Part shown: positions 24,088 to 32,001 of the stretch, piece after piece
Layout: the number at the start of each line of letters is the position of its first letter
Numbering within the stretch: the stretch's first letter is position 1
Source: Mesorhizobium sp.
Lineage (GTDB): Bacteria; Pseudomonadota; Alphaproteobacteria; Rhizobiales; Rhizobiaceae
NCBI RefSeq assembly: GCF_016793485.1
Contig: NZ_JAEULZ010000034.1
Location: 1-40,580 of the forward strand
Length of the DNA: 40,580 nucleotides
Reading direction: 5' to 3'
The notes under the pieces: generated by a model
Databases searched by the model: none
What the model was told of the DNA's origin: nothing
What the model saw: the letters and a program-made list of their open reading frames with translations, nothing else
Made by a program: the position numbers and the translations under genes

Positions 24088-24987
24088 ATGATCGACAAGC
24101 TCGAATTCTTCATCACGCTCGCCCGCGAGGAGCATTTCGGCCGCGCCGCCGAACAGCTCGGCATCACGCAACCGACGCTTTCTGCGGCGATCAAGCAGCT
24201 CGAGGAGCAGCTCGGCGTTATGCTCGTCAAGCGCGGCTCCCGCTTCCAGGGACTGACGCCTGAGGGCGAGCAGGTGCTGGTGTGGGCACGCCGCATCACC
24301 GGCGACGCGCGGACCATGAAGGAGGAGATGCGCGCGGCACGGCACGGCCTTTCCGGCCATATCCGCATCGCCGCGATCCCGACCGCGCTCGCCATGATCC
24401 AGCGTCTGACGACCCCCTTTCGCGACAAGCATCCCGGCGTGACCTTCTCGATCCTGTCGCGGACCTCGATCGAGGTGCTGTCGATGCTCGGTAATTTCGA
24501 TGTCGATGCCGGGATCACCTATCTGGACAACGAACCACTCGGGCGAGTGACCAGCGTGCCGCTCTATTCGGAGCGCTACCAGCTCATAACCGCAGCCGGA
24601 AACCCGCATTCCGAGCAGAAAACCGTGACCTGGGCGGAGGTTAGCCGGCTGCCGCTCTGCCTGCTGACGCCCAACATGCAGAACCGGCGCATCATCGACC
24701 AGCATCTGGCCGAGGCGGGCGTGGATGCGCGCCCTACGCTGGAATCAAACTCGATGATCGTGCTTTTTTCCCACATACGGACCGGGAAATGGTCATCCAT
24801 CATGCCGCTCAACCTTGCGGAGACGTTCGGGTTCGCAGAACCCATCCGGGCTATCCCTATCGTCGAACCAGACGCCAGCCATACGGTCGGGCTAGTTGCC
24901 TCTCCGCGCGAGCCGCACACGCCACTGGTCGCGGCGCTGCTGGACGAGGCGACGACGCTGGCGGAAGAGTTCAGACGCGGCGTCTGA
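24088..24987 (+). CDS. LysR-family regulator of the formate dehydrogenase operon (FdsR-like)
   Basis: The 299-residue protein has the LysR winged helix at residues 1-60 (MIDKLEFFITLAREEHFGRA, then AIKQLEEQLGVMLVKRG) and an effector-binding domain after about residue 90. Its place directly upstream of fdsG, on the same strand with 135 bp between them, matches FdsR, the LysR-type regulator of soluble formate dehydrogenase genes in Cupriavidus and others. Two inverted repeats in that gap are candidate binding sites. The effector (formate is an obvious candidate) cannot be told from sequence. There is no strong ribosome site before the ATG. Confidence 0.88.
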   Translation: MIDKLEFFITLAREEHFGRAAEQLGITQPTLSAAIKQLEEQLGVMLVKRGSRFQGLTPEGEQVLVWARRITGDARTMKEEMRAARHGLSGHIRIAAIPTALAMIQRLTTPFRDKHPGVTFSILSRTSIEVLSMLGNFDVDAGITYLDNEPLGRVTSVPLYSERYQLITAAGNPHSEQKTVTWAEVSRLPLCLLTPNMQNRRIIDQHLAEAGVDARPTLESNSMIVLFSHIRTGKWSSIMPLNLAETFGFAEPIRAIPIVEPDASHTVGLVASPREPHTPLVAALLDEATTLAEEFRRGV

Positions 24988-25009
24988 ATTTACATTGATC
25001 ATACGACCC

Positions 25010-25034
25010 GATTGATAGAAAAAATCTATCAATC
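25010..25034. promoter_or_regulatory. Perfect 10-bp inverted repeat upstream of fdsG
   Basis: GATTGATAGA (25010-25019) and TCTATCAATC (25025-25034) form perfect arms around an A5 spacer, 89 bp before the fdsG start. This is a typical position and size for the primary binding site of a LysR regulator; the adjacent LysR protein is the obvious candidate. The T-rich and A-rich halves contain T-N11-A spacing. Binding is inferred. Confidence 0.6.
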
Positions 25035-25057
25035 AACGAAACCACTTTATTGAATTT

Positions 25058-25091
25058 TCGCTATTCGTCTGCTTTCATAACGAAATAGCGA
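25058..25091. promoter_or_regulatory. Second inverted repeat in the fds promoter region
   Basis: TCGCTATT (25058-25065) and AATAGCGA (25084-25091) are perfect 8-bp inverted arms 18 bp apart. They lie 31 bp upstream of the fdsG start, between the first repeat and the ribosome site. It could be a second regulator site or a 5'-UTR hairpin. Confidence 0.45.
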
Positions 25092-25122
25092 TCAACCGCT
25101 CGATAGGGAGGGTGCTGCGACC

Positions 25123-25596
25123 ATGCAGCCCGCAGGTACCGAAATCGCATCGCGCACAACGGCGGTCATCAACGAATTCGCTGGCCTGGAAGGCCCTTTG
25201 CTGCCCATCCTGCATGGTTTGCAGGAAGAATTCGGCTTCGTACCCGACGAGTCCCTGCCCGTCATCGCCAAGGCGCTGAACATCTCCAACGCTGAAGTGC
25301 ACGGCGTCGTCACCTTCTATCACGACTACCGCCGCCACCCCGCCGGCCGGCATGTGCTGAAAATCTGCCAGGCTGAGGCATGCCAGTCGATGGGCAGCGA
25401 CGCCGTTGCCGCCAAGATCAAGCAGTTGCTCGGCATCGGTTTCCACGAGACGACCCGGGACGGTTCGGTGACGCTGGAGCCGATCTATTGCCTTGGCCTC
25501 TGCGCCTGCGCACCGGCAGCGATGCTGGACGGCGAGGTGATCGGCCGGCTCGATGCCGAAAAGCTTGAAGAGATTGCCGCGGAGGTGCGGCTGTGA
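25123..25596 (+). CDS. fdsG: NAD-dependent formate dehydrogenase gamma subunit
   Basis: The 157-residue protein is the NuoE-like subunit of the soluble molybdenum formate dehydrogenase, which oxidises formate to CO2 and passes electrons to NAD. It carries one [2Fe-2S] cluster on C82, C87, C123 and C127 (patterns CQAEAC and CLGLC), in a thioredoxin-like fold after an N-terminal helical bundle. It has a strong GGGAGGG ribosome site and is the first gene of the fds operon. Its stop overlaps the fdsB start by four bases, indicating coupled translation. Confidence 0.95.
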   Translation: MQPAGTEIASRTTAVINEFAGLEGPLLPILHGLQEEFGFVPDESLPVIAKALNISNAEVHGVVTFYHDYRRHPAGRHVLKICQAEACQSMGSDAVAAKIKQLLGIGFHETTRDGSVTLEPIYCLGLCACAPAAMLDGEVIGRLDAEKLEEIAAEVRL

Positions 25597-27149
25597 GCGT
25601 CACCCTCTACATCCCCTGCGATTCCGGCGCGCTGGCGCTTGGCGCGGAGAAGGTCGCGAAGGCGATCGAAAAGGAAATCGCCGCGCGCGGGATCGACGCG
25701 AAGATCGTGCGCAACGGCTCGCGCGGGATGTACTGGCTGGAGCCGATGGTCGAGGTCGAGACCCCGGAAGGCCGTGTCGCCTACGGGCCGGTGACGGCCA
25801 AGGACGTGTCCTCGCTGTTCGACGCCGGGCTGACTTCGAGCGGGTCGCACAAGCTCTCTCTCGGCAGGACCGACGACATCCCGTTCCTTGCCAAGCAGAC
25901 CCGCCTGACCTTCGCGCGCGTCGGCATCACCGACCCGCTGTCGCTGGACGACTACAAGGCGCATGGCGGCCTGAAGGGGCTGGAGAAGGCTGTCGCCACC
26001 GCGCCGGCCGAGATCGTCAAGACCGTCACCGATTCAGGCCTGCGCGGACGCGGCGGCGCGGGCTTCCCGACCGGCATCAAGTGGAAGACGGTGATGGATG
26101 CCGTCGCCGACCGCAAATACATTCTTTGCAACGCCGACGAGGGCGACAGCGGCACCTTTGCCGACCGCATGATCATGGAAGGCGATCCCTTCGTGCTTGT
26201 CGAGGGCATGACGATCGCGGGCATAGCCACCGGCGCGACGAAGGGCTTCGTCTACATTCGCTCCGAATATCCGCACGCCATCGCGACCATGACGCGCGCA
26301 GTCGAGATCGCCCGCAAGCGCGGCGTGCTCGGCGTCAACGTACTGGGCTCGCCCAACGCCTTCGACATCGAAATCCGCTCCGGCGCGGGCGCCTATGTCT
26401 GCGGCGAGGAAACTTCGCTGATGAACTCGGTCGAGGGCAAGCGCGGCATCGTGCGGGCCAAGCCGCCGCTGCCGGCAATCCAGGGGCTGTTCGGCAAGCC
26501 GACCGTAATCAACAACGTCATCTCGCTGGCCTCGGTGCCGATCATCATGGACCGGGGCGCTGAGTTCTACAAAGACTTCGGCATGGGTCGTTCGCGCGGC
26601 ACGATCCCGATCCAGATCGCCGGCAACGTGAAGCATGGCGGCCTGTTCGAGGCGGCGTTCGGCCTGACGCTCGGCGAGATCGTCGACGACATCGGCGGCG
26701 GCACGGCGACGGGCCGTCCGGTCAAGGCGGTCCAGGTCGGCGGGCCGCTCGGCGCGTATTTCCCGCGCAAGCTGTTCGACACGCCGTTCGACTACGAGGC
26801 TTTCGCGGCCAAGGACGGGCTGGTGGGACACGCCGGCATCGTGGTGTTCGACGACACCGCCGACATGCTGAAGCAGGCGCGCTTCGCGATGGAGTTCTGC
26901 GCCATCGAAAGCTGCGGCAAGTGCACGCCCTGCCGTATCGGCTCGACACGCGGCGTCGAGACCATCGACAAGATCGCGGCCGGCATCGAGCCTGAGAAGA
27001 ACCTCGCGCTCGTCACCGACCTCTGCAACACGATGAAGTTTGGCTCGCTCTGCGCGCTGGGCGGTTTTACGCCCTACCCGGTGATGAGCTCGATCAATCA
27101 CTTCCCCGACGATTTCCGTCCCCAACGGCAGCTTGAGGCGGCGGAGTGA
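25593..27149 (+). CDS. fdsB: NAD-dependent formate dehydrogenase beta subunit (FMN, NAD-binding)
   Basis: The 518-residue protein is the NuoF-like diaphorase subunit that passes electrons through FMN to NAD. It has a thioredoxin-like N-terminal extension (about 1-110), which in other complexes is the separate or fused NuoE C-terminal fold. The glycine-rich NADH/FMN motif is GRGGAGFPTG (152-161), with GAGAYVCGEETSL (264-276) further on. The [4Fe-4S] ligands are C441, C444, C447 and C487 (ESCGKCTPCRIGS). It overlaps fdsG by four bases at its start and is followed at once by the small unknown gene, not by fdsA. Confidence 0.95.
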   Translation: MSVTLYIPCDSGALALGAEKVAKAIEKEIAARGIDAKIVRNGSRGMYWLEPMVEVETPEGRVAYGPVTAKDVSSLFDAGLTSSGSHKLSLGRTDDIPFLAKQTRLTFARVGITDPLSLDDYKAHGGLKGLEKAVATAPAEIVKTVTDSGLRGRGGAGFPTGIKWKTVMDAVADRKYILCNADEGDSGTFADRMIMEGDPFVLVEGMTIAGIATGATKGFVYIRSEYPHAIATMTRAVEIARKRGVLGVNVLGSPNAFDIEIRSGAGAYVCGEETSLMNSVEGKRGIVRAKPPLPAIQGLFGKPTVINNVISLASVPIIMDRGAEFYKDFGMGRSRGTIPIQIAGNVKHGGLFEAAFGLTLGEIVDDIGGGTATGRPVKAVQVGGPLGAYFPRKLFDTPFDYEAFAAKDGLVGHAGIVVFDDTADMLKQARFAMEFCAIESCGKCTPCRIGSTRGVETIDKIAAGIEPEKNLALVTDLCNTMKFGSLCALGGFTPYPVMSSINHFPDDFRPQRQLEAAE

Positions 27150-27151
27150 AA

Positions 27152-27406
27152 ATGGTGCTTACGTTCCAGCATCGCCTTTTTGAAACGTACCTATGCAGCG
27201 ATAACGAGCCGGACAGCATGTACCTTGAAGTGACCGAAGTCATTGAAGGCAAAAAGGTGCCGGTACTCGAAATCCGATATTTGGAGGACGGTGGTGCAAT
27301 GACGTTCACCGCCTTCAAGGACAATCTGCCGTTCGAACTAATTGAACATTACGGGCAGTCGGCGAGAGTTAGCCTGACGCCCGTTGTCGATGCAGCAGCC
27401 GAATAG
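27152..27406 (+). CDS. Small unknown protein inserted between fdsB and fdsA
   Basis: This gene encodes 84 residues starting MVLTFQHRLFETYLCSDNEP (or 86 from a GTG at 27146 that overlaps the fdsB stop). GGAG lies 5 bp before the ATG at 27152. I do not recognise a family. It looks like a compact, mainly beta-strand, acidic soluble protein with one Cys, no signal peptide and no membrane segment. The codon choice is visibly less GC-biased than in fdsB and fdsA on either side, suggesting separate acquisition. fdsB and fdsA normally follow each other directly. It ends 9 bp before fdsA and must be co-transcribed. Confidence 0.7.
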   Translation: MVLTFQHRLFETYLCSDNEPDSMYLEVTEVIEGKKVPVLEIRYLEDGGAMTFTAFKDNLPFELIEHYGQSARVSLTPVVDAAAE

Positions 27407-27415
27407 GAGACTCTG

Positions 27416-30310
27416 ATGGGCCTCATCCACGAAATCGATTACGGCACGCCGGCTTCCAAGTCCGAGAAGATGGTGACGCTCACCGTCGACGGCTTCGAGG
27501 TTTCGGTGCCCGAGGGCACGTCGATCATGCGGGCGTCGATGGACGCCGGCATCGAGATCCCCAAGCTCTGCGCGACCGACATGGTGGACGCGTTCGGCTC
27601 CTGCCGGCTCTGTCTGGTCGAGATCGAGGGGCGGAACGGAACGCCTTCTTCCTGCACGACGCCGGTGGCGCCGGGCATGGTGGTGCACACGCAGACCGGC
27701 CGGCTGAAGCAGCTGCGCAAAGGCGTGATGGAGCTCTACATCTCCGACCATCCGCTCGACTGCCTGACCTGCGCGGCGAATGGCGACTGCGAACTGCAGA
27801 CGCAGGCCGGCGCGGTCGGCCTGCGCGACGTGCGCTACGGCTATGACGGCGACAACCATGTGTTTGCAAAAAGCCGCAACGCGCTGTCGGAAAGCACCGC
27901 CAATGCGCGGTGGATGCCGAAGGACGAATCCAACCCGTACTTCACCTACGATCCGTCGAAGTGCATCGTCTGTTCGCGCTGCGTGCGCGCCTGCGAGGAA
28001 GTGCAGGGCACGTTCGCGCTGACCATCGAGGGACGTGGTTTCGGCTCGCGCGTATCGCCCGGAATGCACCAGCCGTTCCTGGAATCGGAATGCGTGTCCT
28101 GCGGCGCTTGCGTGCAGGCCTGCCCGACCGCGACGCTGACCGAGAAGAGCGTCATCGAGATCGGCCAGCCGGAGCACTCCAAGGTGACGACCTGCGCCTA
28201 TTGCGGCGTCGGCTGCTCGTTCAAGGCCGAGATGCGCGGCGAAGAGTTGGTGCGCATGGTTCCGTGGAAGGACGGCAAGGCCAATCGCGGCCACTCCTGC
28301 GTCAAGGGCCGTTTCGCCTATGGCTACGCGACGCACAAGGAGCGCATCCTCAACCCGATGATCCGCGAGAACATTTCGGATCCGTGGCGCGAGGTTTCGT
28401 GGGACGAAGCCTACAAGCATGTCGCCAGCGAATTCCGTCGCATCCAATATCAGTATGGCAAGGCTTCCATCGGCGGCATCACTTCGTCGCGCTGCACGAA
28501 CGAGGAAACCTATCTCGTCCAGAAGCTGATCCGCGCCGGCTTCGGCAACAACAATGTCGACACCTGCGCCCGCGTCTGCCACTCACCGACCGGCTACGGC
28601 TTGGGACAGGCCTTCGGTACTTCGGCCGGCACACAGGACTTCGACTCGGTCGAGGACAGCGACGTGATCATGGTGATCGGCGCGAACCCGTCGGCCGCGC
28701 ATCCGGTCTTCGCCTCGCGCATGAAGAAGCGCATCCGCAAGGGTGCGAAGCTGATCGTGCTGGACCCGCGCGTCACCGAGACGGTGGATTCGGTGCATGC
28801 CAAGGCCGACTGGCACCTGCCGCTGAAGCCCGGCACCAACGTCGCCGTCGTCACCGCGCTGGCGCATGTCATCGTCACCGAAGGCCTGTTCAACGAGCAG
28901 TTCATCCGCGAGCGCTGCGAGTGGGACGAGTTCCAGGACTACGCGGAGTTCGTCTCCCACGAGAGCCGCAGCCCGGAAGCGATCGAGAAGCTGACCGGCG
29001 TCCCGGCCGAACTGGTGCGCGGCGCGGCGCGGCTCTATGCAACCGGCGGCAACGGCGCGATCTATTACGGCCTCGGCGTCACCGAGCACAGCCAGGGTTC
29101 GACCACCGTCATGGCGATCGCCAACCTCGCCATGCTTACCGGCAATATCGGCCGGCGCGGCGTCGGCGTGAACCCGCTGCGCGGCCAGAACAACGTGCAG
29201 GGCTCGTGCGACATGGGCTCCTTCCCGCACGAACTGCCGGGCTATCGCCACATCTCGGGCGACGCCGTGCGCGATATCTACGAGAGCCTGTGGGGCGTGA
29301 AGCTCGACAACGAGCCCGGCCTGCGCATCCCCAACATGCTGGACGCGGCCGTCGAGGGCACGTTCAAGGGCATCTACATCCAGGGAGAGGACATCCTGCA
29401 GTCGGACCCAGACACGAAGCATGTCTCGGCCGGTCTTGCGGCAATGGAATGCGTGGTCGTGCAGGACCTGTTCCTGAACGAGACGGCCAACTACGCGCAT
29501 GTCTTCCTGCCGGGATCGACCTTCCTGGAGAAGGACGGCACCTTCACCAATGCCGAGCGCCGTATCAACCGCGTCCGCAAGGTGATGAGCCCGAAGAACG
29601 GCTATGCCGACTGGGAGGTGACGCAGTTGCTCGCCCAGGCGATGGGGCTGAACTGGAACTACAAGCATCCCTCGCAGATCATGGACGAGATCGCCAAGAC
29701 GACGCCGAGCTTCGCCCTCGTCTCCTACGACTATCTGGAGAAGATGGGCTCGGTGCAGTGGCCATGCAACGAAAAGGCGCCGGAAGGTACGCCGATCATG
29801 CATGTCGAAGGTTTCGTGCGCGGCAAGGGCAAGTTCATCCGCACCGAATATGTCGCGACCGACGAGAAGACCGGCCCGCGCTTCCCGCTGCTGCTGACCA
29901 CCGGCCGCATTCTCAGCCAGTACAATGTCGGCGCGCAGACGCGGCGCACGGCAAACGTCATGTGGCACGACGAGGACCGGCTGGAGATTCATCCGCACGA
30001 CGCCGAGCAGCGCGGCATCCGCGACGGCGACTGGGTGAGGCTCGCAAGCCGAGCCGGCGAGACGACACTGCGCGCGCTGATCACCGAAAAGGTGGCGCCG
30101 GGCGTCATCTATACGACCTTCCATCACCCGGACACGCAGGCCAACGTCATCACGACCGACTACTCCGACTGGGCGACCAACTGCCCGGAATACAAGGTCA
30201 CCGCCGTGCAGGTGTCGCCGTCCAACGGCCCGAGCGAGTGGCAGCGCGAGTATGATGAACTCGCCAAGCGCAGCCGGCGGATCGAAGGCCATCTCGAGGC
30301 GGCGGAGTGA
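27416..30310 (+). CDS. fdsA: NAD-dependent formate dehydrogenase alpha subunit (molybdenum, catalytic)
   Basis: The 964-residue catalytic subunit holds the Mo-bis-MGD cofactor and a chain of iron-sulfur clusters. N-terminal [2Fe-2S] ligands are C52, C63, C66 and C80. A His-containing [4Fe-4S] site is H112, C116, C119 and C125. Two ferredoxin-type clusters follow (C183, C186, C189, C193 and C226, C229, C232, C236). The cluster next to molybdenum uses C260, C263, C267 and C295. The active-site pair C388-H389 (CARVCHSPT) matches Sec140-His141 of E. coli FdhF. The C-terminal domain (from about 830) is the usual MGD-binding barrel. It has an AGGAGAC ribosome site. FdhD, encoded after the DUF559 gene, should be needed for its activation. 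Confidence 0.96.
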   Translation: MGLIHEIDYGTPASKSEKMVTLTVDGFEVSVPEGTSIMRASMDAGIEIPKLCATDMVDAFGSCRLCLVEIEGRNGTPSSCTTPVAPGMVVHTQTGRLKQLRKGVMELYISDHPLDCLTCAANGDCELQTQAGAVGLRDVRYGYDGDNHVFAKSRNALSESTANARWMPKDESNPYFTYDPSKCIVCSRCVRACEEVQGTFALTIEGRGFGSRVSPGMHQPFLESECVSCGACVQACPTATLTEKSVIEIGQPEHSKVTTCAYCGVGCSFKAEMRGEELVRMVPWKDGKANRGHSCVKGRFAYGYATHKERILNPMIRENISDPWREVSWDEAYKHVASEFRRIQYQYGKASIGGITSSRCTNEETYLVQKLIRAGFGNNNVDTCARVCHSPTGYGLGQAFGTSAGTQDFDSVEDSDVIMVIGANPSAAHPVFASRMKKRIRKGAKLIVLDPRVTETVDSVHAKADWHLPLKPGTNVAVVTALAHVIVTEGLFNEQFIRERCEWDEFQDYAEFVSHESRSPEAIEKLTGVPAELVRGAARLYATGGNGAIYYGLGVTEHSQGSTTVMAIANLAMLTGNIGRRGVGVNPLRGQNNVQGSCDMGSFPHELPGYRHISGDAVRDIYESLWGVKLDNEPGLRIPNMLDAAVEGTFKGIYIQGEDILQSDPDTKHVSAGLAAMECVVVQDLFLNETANYAHVFLPGSTFLEKDGTFTNAERRINRVRKVMSPKNGYADWEVTQLLAQAMGLNWNYKHPSQIMDEIAKTTPSFALVSYDYLEKMGSVQWPCNEKAPEGTPIMHVEGFVRGKGKFIRTEYVATDEKTGPRFPLLLTTGRILSQYNVGAQTRRTANVMWHDEDRLEIHPHDAEQRGIRDGDWVRLASRAGETTLRALITEKVAPGVIYTTFHHPDTQANVITTDYSDWATNCPEYKVTAVQVSPSNGPSEWQREYDELAKRSRRIEGHLEAAE

Positions 30311-30329
30311 TCGGCGCTCCGCCCTTCCC

Positions 30330-30391
30330 CTCCCCCTTGCGGGGAGGGTGGACGGCCGCCGAAGGCGGAAGGACGGGTGGGGTAGCCTCGG
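30330..30391 (+). repeat. Left arm of the composite hairpin repeat flanking the DUF559 gene
   Basis: This arm has two conserved blocks, 30330-30351 (CTCCCCCTTGCGGGGAGGGT and on) and 30372-30391 (GACGGGTGGGGTAGCCTCGG), with a variable hairpin CCGCC-GAA-GGCGG between them. Both blocks recur inverted to the right of the gene, at 30821-30842 (21 of 22 identical) and 30789-30808 (19 of 20 identical). It begins 19 bp after the fdsA stop. Confidence 0.85.
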
Positions 30392-30428
30392 ACGCACTGC
30401 GCCCCTCTAGGATCGTAAGAGTTGGACC

Positions 30429-30860
30429 ATGCCTCGCACCCTCGTGACAGCAGAGATGCGAATAAAGGCCAAAGGCCAGCGGCGCTTCGCGACGAGGGGC
30501 GAGACCTTGGTTTGGTATGAATTGAGAGACCTGAAGGCAGAGGGACTGAAGTTTCGTCGTCAATCGCCCATTGGTCCTTACGTGGCCGACTTCGTATGTT
30601 TCGATCCGAAGGTCGTCGTTGAAATCGATGGCGATCAACACGAGACTGAAAGCGGAAAACGGCACGATTCTAATCGTGATGAGTATATGAGGGCTTCCGG
30701 CTTCATGGTGCTTCGCTACGATGCAGGTGATGCGCTCACACATGCTTGGCATATTGCGCGAGACGTCAGGGATAAGGCCGGTGCACTGCCGAGGTTACCC
30801 CACCCGTCTCGCTACGCGAGCCACCCTCCCCGCGAGGGGGAGGGTGAGGTCGGCGTATGA
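30429..30860 (+). CDS. DUF559 protein, Vsr/PD-(D/E)XK endonuclease fold, inside an inverted repeat
   Basis: The 143-residue protein belongs to DUF559, small proteins with the very-short-patch-repair/restriction-endonuclease fold. Conserved features are E25 and W29 (GETLVWYELR), FRRQSPIGPYVADFVC (43-58), with D54, and VVVEIDGDQH (62-71), with E65, D67 and H71, which together would form a metal-binding nuclease site. Function is not established for the family. The gene sits between fdsA and fdhD and is bracketed by two inverted copies of a composite hairpin repeat. Residues 121-143 are encoded by the right repeat itself (LPHPSRYASHPPREGEGEVG). The stop overlaps the fdhD start (ATGA). Codon use is less GC-biased than that of its neighbours. 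Confidence 0.9.
   Translation: MPRTLVTAEMRIKAKGQRRFATRGETLVWYELRDLKAEGLKFRRQSPIGPYVADFVCFDPKVVVEIDGDQHETESGKRHDSNRDEYMRASGFMVLRYDAGDALTHAWHIARDVRDKAGALPRLPHPSRYASHPPREGEGEVGV
30789..30842 (-). repeat. Right arm of the composite hairpin repeat, overlapping the DUF559 3' end
   Basis: This is the inverted copy of the arm at 30330-30391: block CCGAGGTTACCCCACCCGTC (30789-30808), a different inner hairpin CTCGC-TAC-GCGAG (30808-30820), and block 30821-30842. It begins exactly at codon 121 of the DUF559 gene and is translated as its C-terminus. The inner hairpin differs in sequence and length from that of the left arm, as in mosaic repeats. Confidence 0.85.
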
Positions 30861-31684
30861 GGCTGCGCCCTCCCCTTACGCAGACGATGCGCCTGACGCG
30901 GCGTGCGGCGGGTACGGCGTCAAGCAACCGCACCGTTCCCGAGGAAACGCCGGTGGCGTTTTCCTTCGCCGGGACGACGCATGCCGTGATGATGGCTTCG
31001 CCCGCCGATTTCGAGGATTTCGCGCTCGGCTTCTCGCTGACGGAAGGCATCATAGATGCGCCCGAAGAAATCGAGGCGATCGAGGTCGAGGATCACGGTG
31101 CAGGAGTTGATATCCAGATCCGCCTGAAGGACCAGGCGAACGATCGTTTCCAGGCGCGCCGTCGCAGGCTCGCCGGTCCGGTCGGGTGCGGGCTCTGCGG
31201 CATCGAATCGATCGAGGAGGCGATGCGCTCGGTGGACAGCGTTTCGCGCGACGCGATCACGCTGTCGGCCGCCGACATCGTGCAATCGGTCAAGCTGCTT
31301 TCCAGGGTGCAGCCGATGCATGCCGAGACCGGCGCGGTGCACGCGGCCGGCTTCTATGTGCCGGGCAAGGGCATCGTGCAGGCGCGCGAGGACGTCGGGC
31401 GGCACAACGCGCTCGACAAGCTTGCCGGCGCACTATCCCGCAAGGGCATCAACGGCTCCGATGGCGCGGTCGTGGTGACCAGTCGCGTGTCGGTCGAGAT
31501 GGTGCAGAAGACGGCTGCCATCGGCGCATCGTTCATCATCGCGGTGTCCGCGCCCACCGCGCTGGCGATCCGCACGGCGGACGAGGCCGGCATGACATTG
31601 GTCGCGCTGTTGCGCGGCGAGGATTTCGACGTGTTCACCCACCCTGAACGCGTGACAGACGGAGCAACGCGCGATGTCGCATGA
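30857..31684 (+). CDS. fdhD: Sulfurtransferase FdhD for formate dehydrogenase activation
   Basis: The 275-residue protein moves sulfur from a cysteine desulfurase onto the molybdenum cofactor of formate dehydrogenase, which is needed for activity. The conserved CGLCG motif (C111, C114) is present, as are the segments FALGFSLTEGII and REDVGRHNALDKL. In fds operons this gene is called fdsC. The start at 30857 overlaps the DUF559 stop (ATGA); another ATG at 30887 might be the original start, so the first ten residues may be a by-product of the inserted cassette. It overlaps fdsD by 11 bp. Confidence 0.94.
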   Translation: MRLRPPLTQTMRLTRRAAGTASSNRTVPEETPVAFSFAGTTHAVMMASPADFEDFALGFSLTEGIIDAPEEIEAIEVEDHGAGVDIQIRLKDQANDRFQARRRRLAGPVGCGLCGIESIEEAMRSVDSVSRDAITLSAADIVQSVKLLSRVQPMHAETGAVHAAGFYVPGKGIVQAREDVGRHNALDKLAGALSRKGINGSDGAVVVTSRVSVEMVQKTAAIGASFIIAVSAPTALAIRTADEAGMTLVALLRGEDFDVFTHPERVTDGATRDVA

Positions 31685-31970
31685 TGAAACGCATGTCGAT
31701 CAGGGCATCGCCAAGATCGTCCGCATGGCCAACCAGATCGGCACATTCTTCGAATCGAAGCAGGACCGCGCCGAGGGGGTGCACGGCATCGCCGAGCACA
31801 TCAACAAGTTCTGGGAGCCGCGCATGCGTCGCCACTTCTTCGAAGTGTTCGACGCCGGCGGAGAAGGCTTCAAGCCCATCGTTATCGAGGCCGCTGCGCA
31901 GATCAGGCGGCCGGCGCAGCCGGTCACGCCGGAGCAGGCTCACGAAGCCGAAGAGGATGTGAGCGGCTGA
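31674..31970 (+). CDS. fdsD: NAD-dependent formate dehydrogenase delta subunit
   Basis: The 98-residue protein begins MSHDETHVDQGIAKIVRMAN, followed by NQIGTFFESKQDRAEGVHGI and HINKFWEPRMRR, the FdsD signature. It has no metal-binding residues; family members are needed for assembly or stability of the complex and may handle the cofactor together with FdhD. It overlaps the fdhD end by 11 bp and has a GGAGC ribosome site. It is the last gene of the operon and converges with the FMN reductase gene, 31 bp away. Confidence 0.93.
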   Translation: MSHDETHVDQGIAKIVRMANQIGTFFESKQDRAEGVHGIAEHINKFWEPRMRRHFFEVFDAGGEGFKPIVIEAAAQIRRPAQPVTPEQAHEAEEDVSG

Positions 31971-32001
31971 CGAGTTCCAGGAACCGCTCGCCGCGTTGCT
32001 G

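Noticed and set aside
27910-30255. Very long open frames on both strands across fdsA (for example 27910-30255 plus and 28583-30397 minus)
   Set aside because: They are shadows of fdsA, which has clear cofactor and cluster motifs. Their translations are Arg/Gly/Ala-rich without recognisable domains, as expected in high-GC DNA.
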